Below are positions 53,138 to 61,222 of a stretch of 64,000 nucleotides of DNA, piece after piece. Each line of letters opens with the position of its first letter. The stretch's first letter is position 1. Under the pieces are notes generated by a model. The model made no database searches. It worked only from the letters and a program-made list of their open reading frames with translations, and was not told the origin of the DNA. Position numbers and translations under genes: made by a program. Origin of the DNA: Ignavibacteriales bacterium UBA1304 (GTDB lineage Bacteria > Bacteroidota > Ignavibacteria > Ignavibacteriales > Ignavibacteriaceae); the NCBI GenBank assembly GCA_002307295.1, contig DBTY01000033.1, positions 1 through 64,000 of the forward strand, read 5' to 3'.

Positions 53138-53623
53138 ATGGTAAAGAAAATACTAGAAATAATTAATCCAATGTTTGGATTAAAATGTTGCAGGGCAAGA
53201 ATATCTTCTTATAAAAGCCTTAGTTTGGGTTTTTGGGAAAAAGTGTTTCATAATAATCCAAACCTCGTTGATACTTATTATGGAGAATGGGAAATTGGAT
53301 CCTACTATAGCGCATGGCGAATATTACAAGACGATAAAATTCTTCTTGGCAAAACCGATGCTTATGATATTCCCAAAATGAACAAAAAACTGAAAAAAAT
53401 AAAATTCGGAGAGATAATATCTATAAATCAGTTATCCAAATTTGACATTAGAGTTGAAATGACGAATAATATGTTTATCGATTTTTTTGGAACTACAAGC
53501 GCTCGTGATGAAATTTTTCATATCTTTTGCCCCGATAAACATTTGATTGAGTTCTTTTCTAATGGTAGATGGGCAATTAACTGGTCAAATGTGCCAATTC
53601 CGAGAAGAAAATATATATCATAA
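53138..53623 (+). CDS. 161-residue cytoplasmic protein, duplicated family, copy 1
   Basis: No known function. No signal peptide or membrane segment. The sequence alternates strands and loops (GEWEIGSYYSAWRILQDDK; DIRVEMTNNMFIDFFGTTSA; DEIFHIFCPDKHLIEFFSNG), a pattern seen in small immunity-like or DUF6188-type proteins; this is a weak resemblance. It follows the secreted-protein gene by 11 bp. The second copy begins 51 bp downstream. The encoded proteins are about 84 percent identical by my count. Confidence 0.7.
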   Translation: MVKKILEIINPMFGLKCCRARISSYKSLSLGFWEKVFHNNPNLVDTYYGEWEIGSYYSAWRILQDDKILLGKTDAYDIPKMNKKLKKIKFGEIISINQLSKFDIRVEMTNNMFIDFFGTTSARDEIFHIFCPDKHLIEFFSNGRWAINWSNVPIPRRKYIS

Positions 53624-53674
53624 CTCAAAAATTTATGATGCGCGTTTTTAGGTTAAAAATTAGCGGGAAAAATA

Positions 53675-54160
53675 ATGGTAAAAAAAATATTAGAAATAAT
53701 TAATCCAATGTTTGGATTAAAATGTTGCAGTGCAAGAATATTGTCTTATAAAAGCCTTAGCTTGGGTTTTGGGGGAAAAGTATTTTATAATAATCCAAGA
53801 CTTATTGATACTTATCATGGAGAATGGGAAATTGGATCCTACTATAGCGCATGGCGAATTTTACAAGACGACAAAATTCTTCTTGGCAAAACCGATGCTT
53901 TTGATTATCCCCAAATGGAAGCGAAACTGGAAAAAATTAAATTTGGAGAAATAATCTCTATAAATCAGTTATCCAAATTTGACATTAGAGTTGAAATGAC
54001 GAATAATATGTTCATCGAATTTTTTGGAACTACAAGCGCTCGTGATGAAATTTTTCATATCTTTTGCCCCGATAAACATTGTATTGAGCTTTTTTCTAAT
54101 GGTAGATGGGGGATCGATAAAATGGGTGGACCAGTTTTGAGAAGAAAATATGTCTCATAA
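53675..54160 (+). CDS. 161-residue cytoplasmic protein, duplicated family, copy 2
   Basis: Paralogue of the preceding gene with exactly the same length. The central part (GEWEIGSYYSAWRILQDDK to DEIFHIFCPDK) is nearly unchanged, while differences cluster at residues 33-48, 75-86 and in the last 25. Clustered change with an intact frame suggests both copies are kept and perhaps diverging in partner specificity. Function unknown. It is followed by a lipoprotein gene after 84 bp. Confidence 0.7.
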   Translation: MVKKILEIINPMFGLKCCSARILSYKSLSLGFGGKVFYNNPRLIDTYHGEWEIGSYYSAWRILQDDKILLGKTDAFDYPQMEAKLEKIKFGEIISINQLSKFDIRVEMTNNMFIEFFGTTSARDEIFHIFCPDKHCIELFSNGRWGIDKMGGPVLRRKYVS

Positions 54161-54244
54161 CTCAAAAATTTATGATGCGCGTTTTTAGACTAAAAACAAA
54201 TGTAAAGCTATATGAAAACCACTAGTATAACATAGGCGAAGCTG

Positions 54245-54835
54245 ATGAATAAAATGATAGTAAAAAAATATTTAAAGTCTGTGTTTATTTTAGCATTGGC
54301 GGCGTTTGTTATAGGCTGCTCAACTAATAAAAACTCCCAAAAAAGAAGATCATTTTTTACTTTAAAAATAGAAAGTGAACGAAATGAGAAGGAAATTATA
54401 CATTTGGTTTTTGATAATATCACATCAGATACAATTAGCTTATATTACTCTTGTAGCGTATTATATTGTAAATCAGTAGTCTTTTTTGAAGATATAATTT
54501 TGGAAGTAAAACAAGGGCATAAAACTCTGAAAAGTTCTAATATTAAATGCAGTATAGGCGCAATCTCTGATGAACCTTTCCCGGAATTAATAATTTTGAA
54601 GCCAAATGAAAAAATAGAAGAAAGCGTAGGGTTATACGATGATATCCGAACTACTTTTGGTTTATCAAAGGATAGCTATTATATTAGGGCAATATTAGTA
54701 CCAACTCCAGAAATTCATACATATATGAAAGAATATCAAATCCCAGAAGTAAATATTCCTAAAAACGTAAAACATATTGCAGATACATTAACCACCGACT
54801 ATGTTTTTGTTAAATCTAAAGGGCTTCTTTTTTAA
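54245..54835 (+). CDS. lipoprotein of unknown function
   Basis: 196 residues. The N-terminus is a lipoprotein signal peptide with lipobox FVIGC followed by STNKN. The rest is a beta-rich domain without recognisable motif (IHLVFDNITSDTISLYYSC, then EKIEESVGLYDDIRTTFGL). It resembles small secreted immunoglobulin-like accessory lipoproteins only in general style. It ends the accessory segment; cysE follows 68 bp later. Confidence 0.6.
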   Translation: MNKMIVKKYLKSVFILALAAFVIGCSTNKNSQKRRSFFTLKIESERNEKEIIHLVFDNITSDTISLYYSCSVLYCKSVVFFEDIILEVKQGHKTLKSSNIKCSIGAISDEPFPELIILKPNEKIEESVGLYDDIRTTFGLSKDSYYIRAILVPTPEIHTYMKEYQIPEVNIPKNVKHIADTLTTDYVFVKSKGLLF

Positions 54836-54903
54836 TTTTCTTCTTTTTGTAAATTAATATATCTTTATTAGTTACGAAATATAAAATAATAGTGAGATTG
54901 TAA

Positions 54904-55746
54904 TTGAAAGGAAGCGCGACGTTTGCGGAAAGATTGTTTAATTCAAGATCGGTTCCATGCAGTAAGCTGCCGGATAAAAAAGAAGTAAAAAGCCTTGCCG
55001 AAGAAATACTCCGGTTGCTTTTCCCGCATTTTTCTAAGAAGAAATATGAATCGCCAAAAGATATTGAAGACGAATTAGAGAAATTAGAGTATAATCTGTG
55101 CCATATACTGCGTCCTTTCCAGGATAAGCTTCAGAAAAACGCTAAAGAAATTGCGCAAATCTTTTTTGCTAAGATTCCCGAAATTCACGATAATTTGATT
55201 TTAGACGCCGAAGCTATAACTAACGGCGACCCCGCCGCAAGCAATGTGGACGAGGTTATACTTACTTATCCCGGTTTTCTTGCAATTGCCATATACAGAA
55301 TAGCGCACGAATTTTTTGAACTGAAAATCCCTTTTTTCCCAAGAGTGTTAACCGAGTATGTTCACAGCTTAACCGGGATTGACATCAATCCGGGAGCAAA
55401 AATTGGGAAATCGTTTTGTATAGACCATGGCACCGGCATTGTAATAGGGGAAACGGCTGTGATTGGCGATAATGTAAAAATATATCAGGGAGTTACTTTA
55501 GGCGCATTGAGCGTTAATAAAAATTTATGCAACTCAAAACGTCATCCAACAATAAAAGATAACGTAGTAATTTATTCTGGAGCTACAATTTTAGGCGGCG
55601 AAACTGTAATTGGTCATAACAGCGTAATTGGCGGCAACGTGTGGCTTACAACAAGCGTAGAGCCTTATTCAGTCGTATATCACAAAAGCGAAATAAGAGT
55701 CGGCAATGCAAAGATGCACGAACAGCCGATTGATTTTGTAATATGA
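54904..55746 (+). CDS. cysE: serine O-acetyltransferase
   Basis: Acetylates serine for cysteine synthesis. The C-terminal left-handed beta-helix is clear: SLTGIDINPGAKIGKSF, IDHGTGIVIGETAVIGDNV, YQGVTLGALSV, GAGATILGG-type turns and NSVIGGNVWL. An alpha-helical N-terminal domain of about 120 residues makes it 280 long, like the larger bacterial and plant-type enzymes. The start is a TTG directly after a stop, with no strong ribosome-binding site, so the first residues are uncertain. No cysK is adjacent. Confidence 0.92.
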   Translation: MKGSATFAERLFNSRSVPCSKLPDKKEVKSLAEEILRLLFPHFSKKKYESPKDIEDELEKLEYNLCHILRPFQDKLQKNAKEIAQIFFAKIPEIHDNLILDAEAITNGDPAASNVDEVILTYPGFLAIAIYRIAHEFFELKIPFFPRVLTEYVHSLTGIDINPGAKIGKSFCIDHGTGIVIGETAVIGDNVKIYQGVTLGALSVNKNLCNSKRHPTIKDNVVIYSGATILGGETVIGHNSVIGGNVWLTTSVEPYSVVYHKSEIRVGNAKMHEQPIDFVI

Positions 55747-55830
55747 GGAATTAATTCCGCGACCACGGCGCCCCAGCTTAAGGTTAAAAAATGTCATTCT
55801 CTCGAAAAATCCGCGTTAAAAGGATAAGAA

Positions 55831-55915
55831 TTTTTTTTGCGAAGAAGAATCCGGAAGATTCAAATGTTTGTAGCAGTTTTCAAGAACAAAATCATACGAC
55901 CCCGCCGGGGTCGTA
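55831..55915. repeat. 85-bp repeat, copy 1
   Basis: Begins with eight T, then GCGAAGAAGAATCC and ends with the palindrome CGACCCC-GCC-GGGGTCG plus TA. It matches the copy at 56016-56100 with three substitutions. Each copy holds two hairpins (GAATCC/GGATTC, imperfect in this copy, and CGACCCC/GGGGTCG), which suggests a MITE-like or REP-like element. Confidence 0.88.
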
Positions 55916-56015
55916 AAAACCCCGGTAAACAAATTGCTACAGACATGCAATCCCTCTGGGATTGAAAAATAAGAAACTCTATCGACAAAATATTATTCAC
56001 TGGCGTGGCGCCTTG

Positions 56016-56100
56016 TTTTTTTTGCGAAGAAGAATCCGGAGGATTCAAATGTTTGTAGCAGTTTTCAAGAACAAAATCATTCGACCCCGGCGGGGTCGTA
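56016..56100. repeat. 85-bp repeat, copy 2
   Basis: Second copy of the element at 55831-55915, 82 of 85 positions the same. Here the first hairpin is perfect (GAATCC-GGA-GGATTC) and the end palindrome reads CGACCCC-GGC-GGGGTCG. Confidence 0.88.
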
Positions 56101-56159
56101 TAAAATTCCCGTATTTTTTTTTGCGAATGGGACGTATTATATACGGCGTTATATTTAAA

Positions 56160-56194
56160 ATAAAAAACCCGGTCAAAAAAAACTTTGACCGGGT
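56160..56194 (-). terminator. rho-independent terminator for the small membrane protein gene
   Basis: Stem ACCCGGTCAAA at 56167-56177 pairs with 56184-56194; on the minus strand it is followed by a T-run. It lies 27 bp beyond the stop of the minus-strand gene at 56221. Confidence 0.88.
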
Positions 56195-56220
56195 AAATAA
56201 TAGACGAATTATTTTAAGTT

Positions 56221-56670
56221 CTAAATTCCAAATTTTTCTAAAGGTTCGCTTGAATTTGCAGAGTAGCTATTATAAATGTTAAAACTCTGGTTTGTATAAG
56301 GATGTACAAACTTGTAATCGTTATTTTGTTTGCGAGTCTCTTCATGTACTGCAACTGCTTCTTTTTGCTCGTTTAATACCATAAATCTTTGAGCCGGTTT
56401 TTTAACAGAAACTCTGTTATGATGAAAATTTCTTTCCTGTACGTAAGGGATAGCTTGTCTCTGAACTCTAACCGGTTGAAGTATAACGTTTGGCTGTACT
56501 TCAGGTATAAAATGGTTTGAGGGAGTATTGATTACAGGAGCCGCTTCTTCTTGACCAGGCATGTTATTGGCATTTTTCATTTTATACATGATATATGAAA
56601 AAGTTACAACAAGGAATGTAATTGCTGAAATTCCTGTGAGCGCGTATTTGATGATCGGTATCAATTCCAT
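56221..56670 (-). CDS. small single-pass membrane protein of unknown function
   Basis: 149 residues. One N-terminal membrane helix (about 8-30, YALTGISAITFLVVTFSYIM) is followed by a polar, proline- and valine-rich tail of about 115 residues with no recognisable domain (NHFIPEVQPNVILQPVRVQ). The gene is isolated, between a repeat region and a 385-bp gap, and has its own terminator. Nothing suggests a partner. Confidence 0.6.
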   Translation of the reverse strand: MELIPIIKYALTGISAITFLVVTFSYIMYKMKNANNMPGQEEAAPVINTPSNHFIPEVQPNVILQPVRVQRQAIPYVQERNFHHNRVSVKKPAQRFMVLNEQKEAVAVHEETRKQNNDYKFVHPYTNQSFNIYNSYSANSSEPLEKFGI

Positions 56671-57061
56671 TTTATTATCTCATTTATTTGTTAATTCTGA
56701 TACATATTTAACAACAAGCGTGCCAATTTGTTTATGAGCCGTTTTCGCAGAAAATATTCTAAGAAATATTCTAAGAATGGGAATATTATCAAAATGAGAC
56801 AATAAGAAGCTCGTAAATTATCACTTTATTTGCCTGTAAAATACATGATGATAGATTTGAAGATAAATTAAAGAACGTACTATAAAATAGTAGTTATATA
56901 GTAATTATTTGTGACTTAACGCATAGAGAAGAAAAAATGCGCTAAATGAAAAGATTGAACGAGTATAGAATTTATAGAAATAATTATGCTAAAAAATGAA
57001 AAAATATTTTTTTATCTTAGTAAGTTCAATTTTATTTGAAAATATATTCTAAAGGATGATT
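56671..57061. other. 391-bp divergent intergenic region
   Basis: AT-rich gap between the divergent membrane-protein and hexosaminidase genes. Two tandem copies of AAATATTCTAAG occur near 56754-56778. No RNA gene or strong hairpin is visible. AAAGGA just before 57056 is the likely ribosome-binding site of the hexosaminidase gene. Confidence 0.5.
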
Positions 57062-59125
57062 ATGAACGGAAAACTTTTTCTATTCTGCGTATGTATCATG
57101 GTTTTTCTAAATATAGAAACCTTCCCTCAAACTGATGTCAACTCTTTTAACTTAATGCCTGCTCCTGTAAAGATATCTTACTCTGAAGGGAAATATCGCA
57201 TTACAAAAGATTTTACTGTGGCAATTAAAGGAAATAGCTCAGAAAGGTTATATAACGCTTCTGCAAGAACTGTTCAAAGGTTATCTGGCAGAACCGGATT
57301 GTTTTTTCCGGAATTTAGCGGAGCAAAAAGCGATAACGCTTCTTCCGCTTCTATGATTATTGAAACGGATAAAACCGGCGCCTTAGTTTTGAATGAAGAT
57401 GAATCATATTCTTTAGATGTTAGCGCACAAAATGTATCGTTAAAAGCTAAAACAGATATTGGCGCATTAAGAGGTCTGGAAACTCTTTTACAGTTGCTTG
57501 GCGCAGATGAAAACGGATATTTTTTTCCAACTGTTAAAATAGAAGATTCTCCGCGGTTTCCATGGCGCGGATTAATGATAGACGCCAGTCGTCATTTTAT
57601 GCCTGTTGAAGTTATTAAAAGAAACATCGACGGTTTAGCCGCAGTTAAAATGAATGTGCTGCATCTTCACTTAAGCGATAATCAGGGGGTAAGAGTTGAA
57701 AGCAAGATTTATCCGCAATTACAAAAATTAGCTTCTGACGGAAATTACTATACGCAGGAGCAGATTAAAGAGATTGTAGCCTATGCCGCTGAAAGAGGAA
57801 TAAGGGTAATCCCTGAGTTTGATATCCCATGGCATTCGACTGCCTGGTTTGCAGCGTTGCCAGAACTTGCCTCTGGATCTGGTCCATATAAAATTGAAAG
57901 AAAATGGGGCGTGTTCGATCCGGTTTTTAATCCGTCGAAAGACGCTACTTACGAATTTTTTGATAAATTCTTTGGAGAAATGACCGCTTTATTTCCTGAC
58001 GAATATTTCCATATTGGCGGCGACGAAGGAACTAAAGTTGAATGGACCGCTAATAAAGATATTCAGGAATTTATGAAGAAAAATAATCTATCTGGCATTC
58101 ACGCTATGCATAGTTATTTCAATTTAAGAATATTAAAAGTCCTCACAAAATATAATAAAAAGATGATCGGCTGGGATGAAATTCTAATGCCAGAAATGCC
58201 TACAAGTATTGTAATTCAATCGTGGAGAGGTCAAAAATCTCTTTTTGAATCTGCCAAGAAAGGGTACATGGGAATTTTATCAAACGGCTATTATATAGAT
58301 TTAATTCAACCTACAGATTTTCATTATCTTAACGACCCGCTGCCTGATACTATCAAACTAACCGCCGAAGAAAAAAGCAGAATTCTTGGCGGCGAAGCTA
58401 CTATGTGGGCGGAATTAGTAACTCCTGAAACTGTAGACTCTCGTATTTGGCCTCGCACAGCTGCAATTGCAGAAAGATTCTGGTCTCCGTCTTCAGTTAA
58501 AGACGTTAAGAGCATGTACGCGCGGCTTGACCGCGTTAGCGTTCAGTTGGAAGAACTTGGATTAACTCATATTAAGAATCAGGAAATGATGTTGCGTAGA
58601 CTTACTAATAATAACGATACAAAAGCGTTAAAAACTCTTGTTGACGTTATTGAGCCTGTAAAGCTTTATACCCGTCATTCGCTTGGCGTTAAATATACTT
58701 CATATTCTCCTTATACGCGCGTTGTTGACGCCGCTTTACCGGACGCTAAAATAGCGCGTGATTTTAGAAACGACGTTGACGATTATTTGCTCTCATCTAA
58801 AAACAATACGGAAGAATTGAATAAATTAAAAGATCAGTTGTTAATCTGGAAAAATAACGATGCCGAGCTTCAGAAAGTAATAAAAAAGTCGCCAATACTT
58901 AATGAAATATCCGATCTATCAAAAGAGCTGACTGAAGTTTCTGAAATAGGATTGCAGGCGATAGATATGATTATTAACAAAAAGAAACCAGAAGCAAACT
59001 GGTTTATCGTTCAAATGGGAACCTTAAAAAAAGACGGCTCTATTTCGTTTGGACAAAGCGAATTAATGATTGTTACCGCTGTAGAAAAATTGTTTGCGGC
59101 GGCAAATAATTTTGGGCAAAATTAA
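57062..59125 (+). CDS. beta-N-acetylhexosaminidase (GH20)
   Basis: Exo-enzyme releasing terminal GlcNAc/GalNAc, acting in the periplasm or outside. A signal peptide (about 1-24, ending near ETFPQ) is followed by the GH20b domain, then the catalytic barrel beginning RFPWRGLMIDASRHFMP. The catalytic Asp321-Glu322 pair is in FHIGGDEG. Trp residues of the substrate pocket are visible in IGWDEIL and WRG. The ATG at 57062 is preferred to one two codons earlier because of spacing from AAAGGA. About 150 extra C-terminal helical residues follow the barrel. Chitin or peptidoglycan fragments are possible substrates. Confidence 0.93.
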   Translation: MNGKLFLFCVCIMVFLNIETFPQTDVNSFNLMPAPVKISYSEGKYRITKDFTVAIKGNSSERLYNASARTVQRLSGRTGLFFPEFSGAKSDNASSASMIIETDKTGALVLNEDESYSLDVSAQNVSLKAKTDIGALRGLETLLQLLGADENGYFFPTVKIEDSPRFPWRGLMIDASRHFMPVEVIKRNIDGLAAVKMNVLHLHLSDNQGVRVESKIYPQLQKLASDGNYYTQEQIKEIVAYAAERGIRVIPEFDIPWHSTAWFAALPELASGSGPYKIERKWGVFDPVFNPSKDATYEFFDKFFGEMTALFPDEYFHIGGDEGTKVEWTANKDIQEFMKKNNLSGIHAMHSYFNLRILKVLTKYNKKMIGWDEILMPEMPTSIVIQSWRGQKSLFESAKKGYMGILSNGYYIDLIQPTDFHYLNDPLPDTIKLTAEEKSRILGGEATMWAELVTPETVDSRIWPRTAAIAERFWSPSSVKDVKSMYARLDRVSVQLEELGLTHIKNQEMMLRRLTNNNDTKALKTLVDVIEPVKLYTRHSLGVKYTSYSPYTRVVDAALPDAKIARDFRNDVDDYLLSSKNNTEELNKLKDQLLIWKNNDAELQKVIKKSPILNEISDLSKELTEVSEIGLQAIDMIINKKKPEANWFIVQMGTLKKDGSISFGQSELMIVTAVEKLFAAANNFGQN

Positions 59126-59223
59126 TAGCTTATATTTTTAGCTTTTATTATCGCTGATTCTGTCTTTTAATGGCGGGATCAGCGATATTGTTATTTATTA
59201 ATTAAGGTTTATTTAATTCAATA

Positions 59224-60048
59224 ATGAGAAGAATTGCGATACTTGTTTTATTGGCTTTGAGCTTGTCTGGTTTTACGCCTCAAAAGCAAACGATCACTGT
59301 AAAAGGTTCTGATACAATGGTCATTTTAGCGCAGAGATGGGCGGAAACTTATATGGCAAAACGCTCCGGCATTGCTATACAGGTGACTGGCGGAGGCTCT
59401 GGCGCGGGTATAGCGGCTCTTATTAATGGGACGACTGATATTTGCTCCTCTTCGCGGCCAATGAAAATGAATGAAATAGCAAAGCTAAAAAGCAAATACA
59501 ATTCTTCCGGCGTAAAAATAAAAGCGGCCAAAGACGGATTGTCAATTTACTTAAATAATTCAAATCCAGTAAAGGAATTAACATTAGAACAAATTAAAAA
59601 TATTTACACAGGTAAAATTACAAACTGGAAAGAAGTCGGCGGCGGGAATGCAAAGATAATTATTTATGGACGTGAAAATAATTCCGGCACTTATGAATTC
59701 TTAAAAGACGCCGTATTGCATGGCGCAGATTATTCTCCTTTTACTCAAAGCCTGCCTGGAACGGCTTCGGTTGTAAACGCTATAGCTCAGGATAAAAACG
59801 GCATTGGGTACGGAGGCGACGCTTATGTAAGCGGTATTAAAATATGCGCGGTAAAAGTGGATTCTGGTTCAAAAGGCTGTTTCCCTAATAAAGAGACTAT
59901 AAAGAGCGGAGCTTATCCTATTGCGCGGTATCTTTATTTTTATACTAAAACCAAACCGGCTGGCGCCGTTAAAGAATTTATTGACTGGGTTCTTAGCGAT
60001 GAAGGGCAGTCCGTAGTTCAGAAAGTAGGATATTATCCTGTTAAGTAA
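59224..60048 (+). CDS. pstS: phosphate ABC transporter substrate-binding protein
   Basis: Periplasmic phosphate-binding protein, 274 residues. Signal peptide about 1-20, then VKGSDTMVILAQRW, ICSSSRPMK and NNSGTYEFLKD, the phosphate-contacting loops of the PstS family. It is shorter than E. coli PstS, like the type found in Chlorobi and cyanobacteria. pstC follows 65 bp later. Confidence 0.93.
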   Translation: MRRIAILVLLALSLSGFTPQKQTITVKGSDTMVILAQRWAETYMAKRSGIAIQVTGGGSGAGIAALINGTTDICSSSRPMKMNEIAKLKSKYNSSGVKIKAAKDGLSIYLNNSNPVKELTLEQIKNIYTGKITNWKEVGGGNAKIIIYGRENNSGTYEFLKDAVLHGADYSPFTQSLPGTASVVNAIAQDKNGIGYGGDAYVSGIKICAVKVDSGSKGCFPNKETIKSGAYPIARYLYFYTKTKPAGAVKEFIDWVLSDEGQSVVQKVGYYPVK

Positions 60049-60113
60049 AACGTTAAATTTTAGAATATGACTATTAATGGTTAGCTTTTTTAATTATTAG
60101 AATATTACAATTT

Positions 60114-61220
60114 ATGGATAACAATCTGGCAAATGATCCGGAAAATGATTTATCATCCGGACATCAGAAAAGTAAGATTATAACATTAGGCAAAAAATTC
60201 AGGCTATCGGAATTTTTGGCGGAAAAAACTATTTCATCGGTGGCGTTTATTTCGTTTGCAGTAATGATTCTTATTTTTGTTTTTATTTTCAAAGAAGCGT
60301 TTCCGGTTTTTTTCCCTTCGCAAAATAAAGCCGCTTCAAACAACATTGAGCTTAAACAAGAAACTTATGGCGACGACGAGTCCGTTGCGCAACAACAGAA
60401 AAAGGTTGAGACAAATGAACTGCAAAATCAAAAAAATGAAACTCCCAGCGAAAAGCGTAGCGCTATAATTAAAAATCTTAAAGGAAGGGAGTGGCAGCCC
60501 GTCTCTGACGAGCCTAAATATGGATTAACGCCTCTTATCTATGGCAGTTTAAAAGTGTCGCTTATAGCTATGGCTCTTGGTATTCCATTGGCTCTTTTAG
60601 CCGCTATCTTTACTTCGGTTTTTGCGCCCAAATGGGCAAAAGAATTATTAAAGCCCGCAATAGAAATATTGGCCGGAATTCCGTCTGTTGTAATTGGTTT
60701 TTTTGCAATGATAGTTTTGGCTACGTTCATGCAAAATATTTTTGGTTTTCAGTACAGGCTAAACGCTTTTGTCGGGGGAGTAGCAATGGCATTCGCAATT
60801 ATCCCGGTTATTTATACAGTTACTGAAGATTCTTTGGACGCAGTTCCTAAATCGTTTAAAGAGGCTAGCTTTGCATTGGGAGCTACAAAATGGGAAACCG
60901 CTCTGTTTGTGGTTCTGCCTGCCGCTACGCCAGGCATATTTGCGGCTATATTATTAGGGTTTGGACGCGCCTTTGGCGAAACTATGATCGTTCTGATGGC
61001 TACAGGAAACGCCGCGTTAACTTCATTAAATATTTTTGAACCGGTTAGGTCAATGACTGCTACTATTGGCGCGGAAATGGGCGAAGCTGTTTTCGGCGAT
61101 GCGCATTACAGCGTTCTTTTTCTTATTGGAGTAATATTGTTTATATTTACTTTTTTACTAAACGCTTTAGCTGAAGTTTTTATCAGGCAAAAGCTGATTA
61201 AAAAATTCAGAGGATATTAA
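60114..61220 (+). CDS. pstC: phosphate ABC transporter permease PstC with extended loop
   Basis: Inner-membrane permease, 368 residues. The BPD permease core starts at about residue 140 and carries the EAA loop EASFALGATKWETALFVVLPAA. After the first membrane helix (about 40-60) comes an unusual hydrophilic insertion of about 55 residues (68-122), rich in Gln, Glu and Lys (DDESVAQQQKKVETNELQNQ), before the conserved GREWQPV. Many PstC proteins go almost directly from the helix to that motif. It is 2 bp before pstA. Confidence 0.93.
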   Translation: MDNNLANDPENDLSSGHQKSKIITLGKKFRLSEFLAEKTISSVAFISFAVMILIFVFIFKEAFPVFFPSQNKAASNNIELKQETYGDDESVAQQQKKVETNELQNQKNETPSEKRSAIIKNLKGREWQPVSDEPKYGLTPLIYGSLKVSLIAMALGIPLALLAAIFTSVFAPKWAKELLKPAIEILAGIPSVVIGFFAMIVLATFMQNIFGFQYRLNAFVGGVAMAFAIIPVIYTVTEDSLDAVPKSFKEASFALGATKWETALFVVLPAATPGIFAAILLGFGRAFGETMIVLMATGNAALTSLNIFEPVRSMTATIGAEMGEAVFGDAHYSVLFLIGVILFIFTFLLNALAEVFIRQKLIKKFRGY

Positions 61221-61222
61221 GA

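Larger units (their letters stand above)
53121..54197 (+). repeat. 537-bp tandem duplication
   Basis: The block starting near 53121 repeats at 53658 with constant 537-bp offset. It includes the ribosome-binding region (ATTAGCGGGAAAAATAATGG), a complete 161-codon gene and the 3' flank containing TCATAACTC and ATTTATGATGCGC. The flanks agree as closely as the genes, so the duplication was of DNA, not separate acquisition. The two copies differ mainly in the first third and the last 20 codons. Confidence 0.9.
55747..56220. other. 474-bp repeat-rich intergenic region
   Basis: No gene is credible here. The region holds two 85-bp direct repeats, an extra CAATCCC/GGGATTG hairpin between them (about 55948-55964), a GGAATTAATTCC palindrome just after cysE, and the terminator of the minus-strand gene at 56221. 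Confidence 0.8.

Noticed and set aside
55747..55758. GGAATTAATTCC palindrome after cysE as a terminator
   Set aside because: The stem is AT-rich with no loop and no following T-run; it is unlikely to stop transcription by itself.
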